A DNA stretch of 64,000 nucleotides, from positions 248,001 through 312,000 of the forward strand of contig CAWGKT010000006.1 of NCBI GenBank assembly GCA_963823215.1, given 5' to 3'. Position numbers and translations under genes: made by a program. This stretch comes from CAIWHR01 sp963823215. GTDB lineage: Bacteria > Pseudomonadota > Gammaproteobacteria > Burkholderiales > Casimicrobiaceae. The notes beneath the pieces are model-generated. The model saw nothing but the letters and a program-made list of their open reading frames with translations. It searched no databases and was not told the origin of the DNA. Below are positions 54,554 to 63,305 of the stretch, piece after piece (the first letter of the stretch is position 1; each line of letters starts with the position of its first letter).

Positions 54554-54982
54554 GGGTCGCGAGACGGCATCGCTCTGGCCCGTGCGCGGCGGTGTTGTCA
54601 GTGCCTGGATTGCGTTGGTCGGTATTCACTTCTTTGCCTTCGGGTCGCCTGCCTGTGAAGGGGCAAGATTACGGGAGGAGGCCGACGGGCTCCAGCGCGG
54701 CAGGACGGAATGCGCGTCGGTAGGGGTGAAATGCGGGAAACCGTCATGTTCGGTATCGTGCCGCCGCGCGGCAGTGTCGGTAGCGCGCCGCCGCGCGGCA
54801 GTGACTGACTACTGTCGCACTGTCGCCAATGTTTACATGGAGCGCATCAAGACCTGCGTTGCCCGTCTCGCAGTGCGGCGTCATGATCTGTTTTTGCACG
54901 GAATCTCATTGCTGGCATGCGTTATGCAAGACAGCGGGCGAAGGCCCGTTGGGCCAATTCCTTCCCGCAGAAGGAGCCCGTC
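54554..54982. other. Divergent intergenic region with a short direct repeat
   Basis: No gene. GCCGCCGCGCGGCAGTG occurs twice (around 54762-54778 and 54789-54805), each a near-perfect palindrome core, possibly a regulator site or a REP-type word upstream of the kinase operon. Confidence 0.45.
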
Positions 54983-55186
54983 ATGACCAGGATTGAACTG
55001 TACAACCACGATGCCGACGCTGATCCGGTGACCAGCTTCGCCACCGATGCCGAAATCGAGTTCGCGGACCAGCTGCGACATCAACTCGAGGAGCGCTACC
55101 TGGCGCGCTCGACACACTCCACGCGTTGCAGCGACGAGATCTCGCCGAGTTTGCGTCCTTTCGACGATGCGGGAGGTGCTCTATAG
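54983..55186 (+). CDS. Small hypothetical protein
   Basis: 67 residues, MTRIELYNHDADADPVTSFA, with AGAAGGAGCCCGTC directly upstream, an excellent ribosome-binding site that decides this start over the one at 54917. The helix DAEIEFADQLRHQLEERYL is acidic/basic. No family recognised. Confidence 0.55.
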   Translation: MTRIELYNHDADADPVTSFATDAEIEFADQLRHQLEERYLARSTHSTRCSDEISPSLRPFDDAGGAL

Positions 55187-55287
55187 ATGACATTCACTAC
55201 ATGCCCACCCCGAAGCCGGTAACCAGAGACCGGCACACGTTGCGGTAACGCGACGAAATGAAGCCACAGCGATGTGGCGATCCTGCA

Positions 55288-55316
55288 AAGCCCTGCGATG
55301 GTTGCGGGGCTTTGTG
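55288..55316 (+). terminator. Hairpin terminator
   Basis: AAAGCCC...GGGCTTT with an extra TGC/GCG pair inside and TGTGTTGG after it. It separates the small ORF from the envelope cluster to the right. Confidence 0.55.
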
Positions 55317-55555
55317 TTGGCGGCAACCCTGGGCTACCAGCGCAACCGGCGCCGGCCAGGGGTTCCACCCTGCGGGTGCGAACCGGGATGATGCAACGTG
55401 GCGATGCGCCCATGCCGTTTCCGTATATCATTGAACATTGCCAGACCGTGGCATCGGAGCGCCTCGGGCGGCTCTGCGGCCGACGATTGCGACATCGCCG
55501 TACCGCGTCTGGCCAAGTTCGCATCATCGTTCAATCGCCGCAACCGAGGATCCCG

Positions 55556-56140
55556 ATGCCCATCGCCAAGAATGTCTCGCTGTCCATCGTTCTCGCCGCG
55601 ACCCTGTGCCTCGGCCTGCCTGTCCAAGCCCAACAGGCGTCCACGGGCGCACCGGCAGCCAAGGCGCCAGCCACTGCCTTGAGCCGCGATTCGCGCAGTG
55701 CGCTCAACCGGCTCATTGCGCAATCGCCGGCGGCCAAGGCGCTGAACGAACGGGCGACCGCCGTCCTCGTCTTCACGAGCATCAAGAAGGCCGGATTCAT
55801 CGTCGGGGGTCAGTACGGCGAGGGGACGCTCTTTCGCGGCGGCAAGGCGACGGCGTACTACAGCACCGCGGGACTTTCGTACGGGTTGCAGGCCGGCGTG
55901 CAAACATACGGCTATGCGATGTTCTTCATGAACGAGGCGGCATTGAAGCAGCTCGACAAGGCGGATGGATTCGAGATTGGCGTCGGTCCGAGCGTGGTGG
56001 TGATGGACGAGGGCATGGCGAAGTCGGTCACGACCACGACGATGAACGACGACATCTATGCGTTTATCTTCAGCCAGAAGGGCCTGATGGCCGGTGTCGG
56101 CCTGCAGGGCAACAAGATCACCCGGATCGCTGCAAAATAG
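55556..56140 (+). CDS. SYLF/Ysc84-domain lipid-binding exported protein
   Basis: 194 residues from ATG 55556 with a signal peptide (VSLSIVLAATLCLGLPVQAQ). The conserved pattern KALNERATAVLVFTSIKKAG, FIVGGQYGEGTLFRGGKATA, YYSTAGLSYGLQAGVQTYGY, FFMNEAALKQLDKADGFEIG is that of bacterial SYLF (DUF500) proteins. The eukaryotic relatives bind phosphoinositides. The bacterial role is unknown, probably in the periplasm. First of a co-directional run with FecR and OmpA proteins. Confidence 0.85.
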   Translation: MPIAKNVSLSIVLAATLCLGLPVQAQQASTGAPAAKAPATALSRDSRSALNRLIAQSPAAKALNERATAVLVFTSIKKAGFIVGGQYGEGTLFRGGKATAYYSTAGLSYGLQAGVQTYGYAMFFMNEAALKQLDKADGFEIGVGPSVVVMDEGMAKSVTTTTMNDDIYAFIFSQKGLMAGVGLQGNKITRIAAK

Positions 56141-56153
56141 AACTGGAGCCGAC

Positions 56154-56606
56154 ATGACCACCTGTTCCGCTGGTCTGCGGCGGGCGTCGGCGATGGCGCT
56201 CGCGGCATTCGTGGCCGCCTCCGTCAGCGCGGCTGAAATCGGCCAGATCAAGGTTTCGAACGGCCAGGTCACCGTCGAGCGCCAGGGGGAGTCGCGTCCG
56301 GGCAGTGTCGGCACGCGACTCGAATCGTCCGACATTGTCCGGACCGGCGCCACGGGTTCGGTCGGGATCACGATGGCGGACAACTCGCTGCTTTCGGCCG
56401 GGCCGAACAGCGTTCTGTCGCTGGATCGTTTCGATTTCGATCCGACGAGCAATCAGGGCCGTTTCGATGCGCAGCTGCAGAAGGGGTCGCTTGCCGTGAT
56501 CTCCGGCCGGATCGCCAAGCAGTCGCCGGAGGCCATGACGGTGCGCACGCCGTCGACCATCCTCGGCGTGCGCGGGACCGAATTCGCCGTGGCGGCGAAT
56601 GACTAG
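56154..56606 (+). CDS. Short FecR-domain periplasmic protein
   Basis: 150 residues from ATG 56154. Signal peptide to about residue 26, then the FecR domain: VSNGQVTVERQGESRPGSVG, SSDIVRTGATGSVGITMADN, SLLSAGPNSVLSLDRFDFDP and MTVRTPSTILGVRGTEFAV. Unlike sigma-regulator FecR proteins it has no membrane anchor or sigma-binding N-terminus, so it is the stand-alone type found next to OmpA-like and CHASE2 proteins. Confidence 0.85.
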   Translation: MTTCSAGLRRASAMALAAFVAASVSAAEIGQIKVSNGQVTVERQGESRPGSVGTRLESSDIVRTGATGSVGITMADNSLLSAGPNSVLSLDRFDFDPTSNQGRFDAQLQKGSLAVISGRIAKQSPEAMTVRTPSTILGVRGTEFAVAAND

Positions 56607-56633
56607 GGCTCGGTCCGCGCCAAAGGACAGTTC

Positions 56634-57239
56634 ATGAACGAGCGTTGGGGCATGGGGCGTGCGATGGCGATCGCCGTGCTGACGGTTCTCCTCAACGCCT
56701 GCGCCACGCAGACCGGCACCGTGGTGCTGCTCCCGGAAAAGGACGGCAAGGACGCGGCGGTCGTCGTGAAGCAGAGCGACGGACAGGTCGTGCTGGGCGA
56801 GCCCTATGCCGCGGCGAAGCTGACCACTGCGGGGCCGCAGGCGTACAAATCGAATCCGCAGGAAGTCCAGGCGCTCTTCGGCGCGGCGCTCGCGGCGCAG
56901 CCGGGCCGCCCGGTCCAGTTCGTTCTTTACTTCGTCGAGGGCAAGGACGAGCTGACGGAGGAGTCCAGGCTGGCCGTCAATGCGGTATTCGCCGAAATCG
57001 CCAAACGCCCGGTGCCCGATGTGCTGGTCGTGGGGCACACCGACGCGGTGGGCACGAATCAGGTCAACGATCCGCTGTCGCAGCAGCGCGCCGAAGTCAT
57101 TCGTGCCGGGCTGATCCGCAATGGCATCGCGCCCGAGAACATCACGGTCGTCGGACGCGGGAAACGCGAGCTGCTCGTGCCGACGGCCGACGGCGTGGCG
57201 GAACCCCGCAATCGGCGCGTCGAACTCATCGTGCGCTGA
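56634..57239 (+). CDS. OmpA-family peptidoglycan-binding lipoprotein
   Basis: 201 residues. The lipobox LLNAC places the modified Cys at 23. The C-terminal OmpA domain reads VLVVGHTDAVGTNQVNDPLS, QQRAEVIRAG and GRGKRELLVPTADGVAEPRN, RRVELIVR, with the peptidoglycan-binding Asp and Arg. It anchors outer membrane to the wall. Convergent with the CHASE2 phosphatase gene. Confidence 0.87.
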   Translation: MNERWGMGRAMAIAVLTVLLNACATQTGTVVLLPEKDGKDAAVVVKQSDGQVVLGEPYAAAKLTTAGPQAYKSNPQEVQALFGAALAAQPGRPVQFVLYFVEGKDELTEESRLAVNAVFAEIAKRPVPDVLVVGHTDAVGTNQVNDPLSQQRAEVIRAGLIRNGIAPENITVVGRGKRELLVPTADGVAEPRNRRVELIVR

Positions 57240-57284
57240 TAAGGGAGCTGTTCGCTACCCTGTGATTCGCCGGGCGCCGACGGG

Positions 57285-59420
57285 TCAGCCGGCCGTGCCC
57301 GGACCCTGCCAGCGCAGCGCCAGGATGGTGAGGTCATCCGCAGGTTCCGCGCCGGCGACGAACGCGCCCACATCCGCCTGCAGCGCTTCGACTACGCTCC
57401 GCGCGGTTGCCGCGCCACTTCCCTTCCTGGTCAGCATCGCCTCCACGCGCGCGCCGCCGAACAAGGCGCCGGCGGGATCCTGCGCTTCGCTCACGCCGTC
57501 GGTGATCACGCATAGCAGCTCACCCGGCCGCATGACGTGCCTTCCGCCCTTGTATTCGAAGTCGCTCATCGCGCACAGCGGCGGTCCGTCGCCGTCGTCG
57601 ATGCGGCGCACCTCCGCGTCCGCCGGATGGACCAGGTAGGGGTTGTCGTGGCCGGCATTGCAATAGGCGAGCTCGCCGGTTTCGAGATCGAGGATCCCGG
57701 CGAACGCCGTGACAAAGAGCATCTCCTGGTTGTCGCGCGAGACTTCGGCATTGGCCACCGACATGAGCAGGCCGACGTCCCCACTGTCCGCGCGCAAGGT
57801 CGCGCTCTTGTACAGCGCCTTGCTGACCGCCATGAAGATGCTCGCCGAGAGTCCCTTGCCGGCGACATCGCCGACCAGGAAAAACAGCCGACGGTCGTCG
57901 AGACGGAAGAAGTCGTAGAGGTCGCCGCCTGTTTCGCGCGCCGGCACCATGATGGCGGCGATGTCGATGCGGCTGTCGCCCTGCAGCAGGTCGGCGCGCG
58001 GCAGCGTCGCGGTCTGGATCCGTCGCGCGGCTTCGAGCTCGCCTGCGACACGGGCGCTCCGTTCGCGCTGCACCTGCACCAACCGCTCGAGCATTCGCTT
58101 CTGGCGCGTGGCCTCCGCAAGTGTGAGCACGAGCAGCACGCCGAACAGCAGCATCAGGCCGACCGCGGGCGTCGCCGCGTCGAACAGCAGCCGCTCCGTC
58201 CTGAAGGCGACGAACGCAAGGGCGGCAGGAAGCGCGACGCCACTCAACATGAGCAGCGCCGCGCTTTGCGGCTTCCAGCGGGGCGTCGCGAACACGAGCC
58301 ATCCGCCGAGCAGGAGAACCAGTGCGGCCTCGAGCATCGGTGCCCACCCCGGGCGGCGCAGCAGCGTCTGGTCGAAGAGGTTCTCCAGCAGCTGCGCGTG
58401 GATCTCGCTCCCCGGCATGCGTTCGCCCACCGGCGTGTTCTGGTATTCGAGCAGGCCGAGTCCGGTGACGCCGATCAGCACGAGCTTCTGCTGCAGGCTG
58501 GCCGGATCGGCCCGACCCTCGAGGACGTCGATGGCGGAAACGAAGCGATGGGCCATGCGGCGCGAATAGTAGATGCGAACGGCGCCATCGCTCTCGGTCG
58601 GAACCGCGAAATCGCCGACGGCGATGCCCTGCACCGTCGCGCCGGAAACCTGCATCCGCACCGCCGGCGCGCCGACGGCGATCCGCAGCATTTCGATCGC
58701 GAGCGCCGGCACGAAGGTGCCGTCGATGCTGGCCGCCAGCGGAATGCGCCGGATGACGCCGCCATCGGGCTCGACGGATATGAGGCCGTGCCCCGAGGCC
58801 GCGCGATCCAGCTCGTCGATGCTCGTCAGCGCGCCCGCATGGCGGACGAGCCTCGGCGTGACCGGAGCGGCCGCTGCGGCACTCGCGCTCGCGTCGCGCA
58901 CGCTGAACGGCGGCGCGCGCAGCTTCATCCCGGTCGGCTCGAGCGTGCCGGCCACGGCCAGAATGGCGCCCGCATCGGTGAGCGCGCGGGCCAGCACGGC
59001 GTCGTTGGAGGGCAGCCCGGCGAGCGCGCGGGCCAGCGTCTCATCCTTCTTTCCGGCGCGGGCCAGCACGCGTTCCGGCGACAGCGCATCGGCTTCGGGC
59101 ATCATGATGTCGAGCGCGATGGCGGCGGGTCGCTCGCGGCTGATCGCGCCGACCAGCTCGGCCATCACCGTGCGTGGCCACGGCCATTGACCGATCTGCG
59201 CGAGGCTTTTCTGGTCGATTTCGACCACGGTGGCCGGGCTCGTTTGCGGGATGCGTGGTGCGAGGACCTGAAACGCGTCGAACCACGCGGAGCGCAGACC
59301 CGCAGCAAATCCCGGCTCGCGCCCGATCAGGACGGCAAGCGCGACGAGGACGACAATTCCGACGAGACGGATGCGGCCGGACCGGCGCGTGTCCGGATCC
59401 GCCGCCGCCGTCGCGTTCAC
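57285..59420 (-). CDS. CHASE2-sensor SpoIIE-type protein phosphatase
   Basis: 711 residues. One N-terminal membrane helix, then the CHASE2 extracytoplasmic domain at about 35-330 (ATVVEIDQKSLAQIGQWPWP; LVLIGVTGLGLLEYQNTPVG). Three membrane helices follow at about 355-430 (APMLEAALVLLLGGWLVFAT), a coiled coil near 445-470, and the PP2C/SpoIIE catalytic domain at about 485-705 (VPARETGGDLYDFFRLDDRR, LFFLVGDVAGKGLSASIFMA, YCNAGHDNPYLV). It would dephosphorylate the STAS protein of the same operon in response to an envelope signal. Its stop and the OmpA stop are 45 bases apart. Confidence 0.9.
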   Translation of the reverse strand: MNATAAADPDTRRSGRIRLVGIVVLVALAVLIGREPGFAAGLRSAWFDAFQVLAPRIPQTSPATVVEIDQKSLAQIGQWPWPRTVMAELVGAISRERPAAIALDIMMPEADALSPERVLARAGKKDETLARALAGLPSNDAVLARALTDAGAILAVAGTLEPTGMKLRAPPFSVRDASASAAAAAPVTPRLVRHAGALTSIDELDRAASGHGLISVEPDGGVIRRIPLAASIDGTFVPALAIEMLRIAVGAPAVRMQVSGATVQGIAVGDFAVPTESDGAVRIYYSRRMAHRFVSAIDVLEGRADPASLQQKLVLIGVTGLGLLEYQNTPVGERMPGSEIHAQLLENLFDQTLLRRPGWAPMLEAALVLLLGGWLVFATPRWKPQSAALLMLSGVALPAALAFVAFRTERLLFDAATPAVGLMLLFGVLLVLTLAEATRQKRMLERLVQVQRERSARVAGELEAARRIQTATLPRADLLQGDSRIDIAAIMVPARETGGDLYDFFRLDDRRLFFLVGDVAGKGLSASIFMAVSKALYKSATLRADSGDVGLLMSVANAEVSRDNQEMLFVTAFAGILDLETGELAYCNAGHDNPYLVHPADAEVRRIDDGDGPPLCAMSDFEYKGGRHVMRPGELLCVITDGVSEAQDPAGALFGGARVEAMLTRKGSGAATARSVVEALQADVGAFVAGAEPADDLTILALRWQGPGTAG

Positions 59421-60377
59421 AACTCTATTTCCATGCCGTCATAGGCCGCGGTGACGCGAAGCGGGTCCCCGGTCCGCGTGATTTCGTCGAGGCGCCGCGT
59501 TTCGATCAACATCGTTTCGATCGCCTGGTCGTCGAATGCCGGCTCGTGGTGGAACAGGCACAGGTGCCGCACGCCAGCCATCTGGCAGAGCTCGACGGCG
59601 ACCACGTTGCTCGAATGGCCCCAGTCCGCGCGGACCGAGACGGCGTCGGCGAGCGAATACATGGCGTCGAATATCACGACGTCGGCATCGCGGAAGAATC
59701 GGGTGAAGCTTTCGGTCTCCGCAGCGTCACCGGGCCGGTGTTCCGAATCGGTCGTGTAGATGATGGACCGGCCGTTGGCTTCGAAGCGATAGCCGTACGA
59801 ATCGCCGGCGTGTCGCTGCAGCATCGTGGTGACCGCCATCGCGCCGACCGCACGGGGCTGGCCGGGCTCGAGGTGCACGAACTCGATGCTCGCGCGCAGG
59901 TACGAGAAGTCCACGGGGAACGACGGCTCGTCCTGCTGGCGGCGCAGCGCCGACTCGAGCCACGCGATGGCTGCCGTAGATGAATATCCTGTTGCCGGGG
60001 ATGTAGGCCGGCGTGAAGAACGGCAGCCCCATGATGTGGTCCCAATGCACGTGGGACAGGAAGATGTGATACGTCTGCGGCGATGCCGGGCCGTGGCGCG
60101 CGAGCGCGGCCTGCCCGAAGGCGCGCACCCCGCTGCCGAGATCGCAGAGGACGTAGTCGGGACCGCCGGTCTCGATTTCGACGCAGGACGTGCTGCCGCC
60201 GTACGTGCCGGCCACCGGGAATGCGAGGCCGTCGACGTAGCGTCCGATGTCCGCATCCGACGCAAAGGCGCGTCCCGACGCGCCGCGCAGCGCCGTGACG
60301 ATCTTCTGGCGCACCGCCGCGGCCGTGAGGGCGACCGGCAGCGACCCGCGCGTGCCCCAGAAGCGGATGCGCTTCAT
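59417..60377 (-). CDS. Metallo-beta-lactamase-fold hydrolase with one frameshift
   Basis: ATG 60377 gives MKRIRFWGTRGSLPVALTAA, CVEIETGGPDYVLCDLGSG and IFLSHVHWDHIMGLPFFTPA, the HxHxDH metal site. After NRIFIYGSH near 59980 sense moves to the neighbouring frame (AIAWLESALRRQQDEPSFPV) and runs to 59417, with IYTTDSEHRPGD, ADVVIFDAMY and DWGHSSNVVAVE as later metal ligands. Restored length is about 320 residues, of the type often linked to cyclic nucleotide or lipid phosphodiesterases. It overlaps the STAS gene upstream (ATGA) and the phosphatase gene downstream. Confidence 0.8.
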
Positions 60378-60769
60378 CGCGCCGGCGGCGGCTGCGCCGC
60401 GTCGAAAGCGGCCAGTCCCGTCGCGGAAGACAGCGCGATGGCGTCGCGCACCGACGGAAAGACGCCGAGCAGGCGATCGAAGCGGCTGATCGCCAGGATT
60501 TCGGCCACGATGGGCTGCAGGTTCGTGACGGCGATCTTCGCGCCGGACGCGCGCAGTTGCTTGGCGGCGATCATCAGCACACGCAAGCCGACGCTGCTGA
60601 TGTACTCGACCCCCGCAAAATCCAGCACGAGCGCGCCTTTGCCGCTGCAGGCCGTCTGTACCATGGGATCCAGCGCGGCCTCGAACTGCGCGGCGCTCTG
60701 ATGATCGATGCGGCCGGTTGGCGCAGCAACGACGACGTCGGCAAATTGACGGGTGGAAGTTTCCAACAT
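60374..60769 (-). CDS. STAS-domain anti-sigma-factor antagonist-like protein
   Basis: 131 residues from ATG 60769 (MLETSTRQFADVVVAAPTGR). The conserved core is ALVLDFAGVEYISSVGLRVL, where the serine after YIS is the predicted phosphorylation site. It starts the operon STAS - MBL hydrolase - CHASE2/SpoIIE phosphatase. In such partner-switching modules the phosphatase resets the STAS protein; the matching kinase is not in view. Confidence 0.88.
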   Translation of the reverse strand: MLETSTRQFADVVVAAPTGRIDHQSAAQFEAALDPMVQTACSGKGALVLDFAGVEYISSVGLRVLMIAAKQLRASGAKIAVTNLQPIVAEILAISRFDRLLGVFPSVRDAIALSSATGLAAFDAAQPPPAR

Positions 60770-60915
60770 GGATCCGGCCCGATGATGGTTCGAATGATTG
60801 TACCGCTTCCAGATAATTGCGGCCGTAGTGCCGTTGCCGTGGAGTGTGCGAAAATCTTGCCAAAGGCCCCGTCCGCGGCGCGGCCAAGGGTAGGTCGGCT
60901 TTTGGGGAGGCAGAC

Positions 60916-61623
60916 ATGAAGACGTCCACAGGCACGCGCAACGCGATCCTGGTGATTGCATTTGCGTTGGCGGGTGCCGCGGCAGCGGCGGCGAATGCCC
61001 AGTCCGCGCCGGCACCGGCGATGAAGGTCGGCGATCGCTGGGTCTACAACGTGAAGTCGGGCATTGGCATGCAGACCATCACCTACCAGGAAACGCGCGA
61101 AGTGACCGCGGTGAGCGGCGGCGCGTTCAAGGTCAAGGTGACCGGAAAGTCCGCCGACGGCGCCGATTTCACGCACGTCGAGGACTATTCCGGGCCGGGC
61201 ACGCTGCGCTCCGGAACGCTTTGCCTGACTGAAGTGCGCCGCTATCCGACCCCTCTGCAGCGAGTGGCCTTCCCGGTAGCGCCGGGCCAGCGATCGTCGA
61301 AATGGGTCGACGTCGTCTCCGACCCTGGCGGGGCCAAGGGGCAGATCAACTACAGCGTTCGCACCCGCGGCTGGGAAAAAGTGACCGCGCCGGCCGGGGC
61401 GTTCGATGCCATCCGCATCGATACGCTCATGACACTCGATGATTCGACTCCGTTCCGCAACGCGACCAATTGCAACTTCACCTATTGGTACTCACCGATG
61501 GTGCGTGGAACGGTCCGCGAGCGGCGTTCCGCGCAGTACATCGAGATCGGCGACATGCACGTGATGACCCCGGTGCTCCAGGCGTCCTACGAACTCGCGA
61601 GCTTCACGGCCGGCAAGCCCTGA
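60916..61623 (+). CDS. Exported hypothetical protein
   Basis: 235 residues from ATG 60916 behind GGGGAGGC. Signal peptide (LVIAFALAGAAAAAANAQSA). The mature part MKVGDRWVYNVKSGIGMQTI, then beta-rich repeats and FDAIRIDTLMTLDD, NCNFTYWYSPMVRGTVRER, resembles the DUF3108-like or lipoprotein-carrier-like periplasmic folds. Divergent from the STAS operon with 146 bases between, so the two share a promoter region. Role unknown. Confidence 0.7.
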   Translation: MKTSTGTRNAILVIAFALAGAAAAAANAQSAPAPAMKVGDRWVYNVKSGIGMQTITYQETREVTAVSGGAFKVKVTGKSADGADFTHVEDYSGPGTLRSGTLCLTEVRRYPTPLQRVAFPVAPGQRSSKWVDVVSDPGGAKGQINYSVRTRGWEKVTAPAGAFDAIRIDTLMTLDDSTPFRNATNCNFTYWYSPMVRGTVRERRSAQYIEIGDMHVMTPVLQASYELASFTAGKP

Positions 61624-61640
61624 TCGCACGGCGCCGGCAT

Positions 61641-62790
61641 TCACCGTCCGCCCGCGGCGAGGCTTTCGAGAAAGGCGACCAGGTCGTCGCTTTCGGCTGC
61701 CGACAGCCGCAGCGGCTTCAGGATGCGTTCGCCGTCGGCGTGCAGGCGATCCTCGTCGATCTCGGAGTAGTGGCGGACGACGTCGCGCAGCGTCGCGAGG
61801 CTGCCGTTGTGCATGTACGGCGCCGTGCGCTCGACGTTGCGCAGCGAGGGCACCTTGAACTCGCCGAAGTTGCGGTGCTCGCTCGCGACGTGGCGCGTGC
61901 CGGTCGCGGTGCCGCGCGTCGGATCGTCGTTGAACGGACCGAGCAGGTTGTAGCGGCTTGCCTTGCAGCCGACGGATGCCTTCGAACCGGCCGGCGTCCA
62001 CGCGTCCCGGTGCCGCGAAGAACGGGATGCCGATGTCGTGGAACTCGCCGTTCGAAAAGCGCGGGCCGATGTGGCAGACGTTGCACCGGCCCTTGCCGAC
62101 GAAGAGCGCGAGCCCGCGTTGCGCCGCGAGCGGATAGCGCGCCGCGGCGGCATGGTCGCCGCGGGCCAGCGCATCGCGGAAGTCGTCGAACGGCGTGCGT
62201 CCGGTGGTCGAGCGTCTCCTGGAACGCCGCGAGCGCCTTGGCGACGTCGACCGCGACGGCCTCGTCGTCGGCCGGCAGGGTGGCGCGCCGAACGCCTGCG
62301 CGATAGCCGCGGCGCAGATCGGGGTCGCCGCGAACGGTTGCCGCGAGGTGCGCGCAAGTCGCTGCCCATCTCGCGCGGATCGACGATCGGCCGCAGGCTC
62401 TGCGCCCACAGGCTGTCGCCGGCGCCGTCCCAGCCGTACCAGCGCTGCAGGTGCGCGTCGGCGACGCTGGGCGTGTTGCGGTCGACGCGCGCGAGACCCT
62501 GCGCTCGCGGCAATCCGTCGGCGAGGCCGCGGTCGGCGCGATGACACGTCGCGCAGGCGATGGCGCCGTTGCCGCGACAGTCGGGGATCGCTGAACAGCG
62601 CGGCGCCGAACGCGATCGCCGCGCGTTGCCGGAGACGCGATTCGACGGATCCTGCTGCCGCGCCGGCGGCCAGGGGCCGTGCGCCAGGATGCGCGCCGTT
62701 TCGGCGTCGGAGAGTGGCAGGACTCGCGAGCGGTTCGGCCGCAGCGCCGAACGCCGTCAGCGCGGCGAACGCCAGGGCAAGCCGGCGCAT
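61641..62790 (-). CDS. Di-haem cytochrome c peroxidase / MauG-like protein, several frameshifts
   Basis: ATG 62790 with signal peptide MRRLALAFAALTAFGAAAEP. The first haem site CATCHRAD lies near 62555, the second CNVCHIGP near 62085, and the C-terminal part is the recognisable GEFKVPSLRNVERTAPYMHN, GSLATLRDVVRHYSE. These fall in three frames: at least three or four one-base shifts break the gene. Restored length is about 375 residues, of the bacterial cytochrome c peroxidase/MauG family that reduces peroxide in the periplasm or makes protein cofactors. Shifts cluster with others at 62-64 kb, so sequence error is likely. Confidence 0.7.
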
Positions 62791-62802
62791 CCGCGGCTAT
62801 GG

Positions 62803-63215
62803 TCACTCGATGCCGCATCGTGCCGGTGAGCCGCTCGGTCCCGCTCGCTCGCGACGACGTCGAAGGCGACGTCCCAGCGGCCCGGCATGTGGAACATGCA
62901 GGCCGTCCGCCCGATAGCGCCCGGGGCTGCGCTGTGACGACCGGCCGGTAGTTCATCCCGTGCCGGTGCTCCGGCATGCTGGCGTCCACGCGCACGGAGC
63001 GCGGCGCTTCGCCCTTCGCGCGCGGGCATACGGCGAAATCGAGCGCAAAGTGCTCGCCCACGGCGATGGGGTCGGGCACGTCTTGAAGACTACGACGTAA
63101 GCGCTTGCCTTCGATCGTGCGCGTCGTTCCCTGCAGCGCTTCGCCGCAGGCGCCGCGACCTTGCGCTGAACACCAGGCAGGCGCCGACCGCGACGGCGAA
63201 GTGCAGAACGCTCAT
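62803..63215 (-). CDS. Small exported protein preceding the peroxidase, frameshifted
   Basis: ATG 63215 reads MSVLHFAVAVGACLVFSA, a signal peptide. Pieces in other frames continue DPIAVGEHFALDFAVCPRAK, RVDASMPEHRHGMNYRPVV and CMFHMPGRWDVAFDVVASER, a periplasmic beta-sandwich look (YtkA/FixH-like). At least two shifts are needed to join them. The end is uncertain; a TGA lies at about 62803. It would be co-transcribed with the peroxidase. Confidence 0.5.
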
Positions 63216-63305
63216 TGGTGTGCCCCCACGCTTGCGGCTGCCGCCGCTGCGCTGCCCCGAGGGGGCGCGATTCGCGCCTTGGGACGGCCCGGCGGCGCTC
63301 ATTGG
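63209..63305 (-). repeat. Third GC-rich repeat unit at a start codon, flanked by a 10-bp direct repeat
   Basis: CGCTCATTGG occurs at 63209-63218 and 63296-63305, 87 bases apart. On the coding strand both contain CCAATGAGCG; the right copy (first on the coding strand) leads into GCCGCCGGGCCGTCCCAAGG and the palindromic middle, and the left copy is the start codon of the exported protein. Related to the units at 4595-4744. Length (87) is again a multiple of three. Confidence 0.7.

Noticed and set aside
57537..59444. 635-residue plus-strand frame
   Set aside because: Antisense to the CHASE2-SpoIIE gene, which has convincing motifs throughout.
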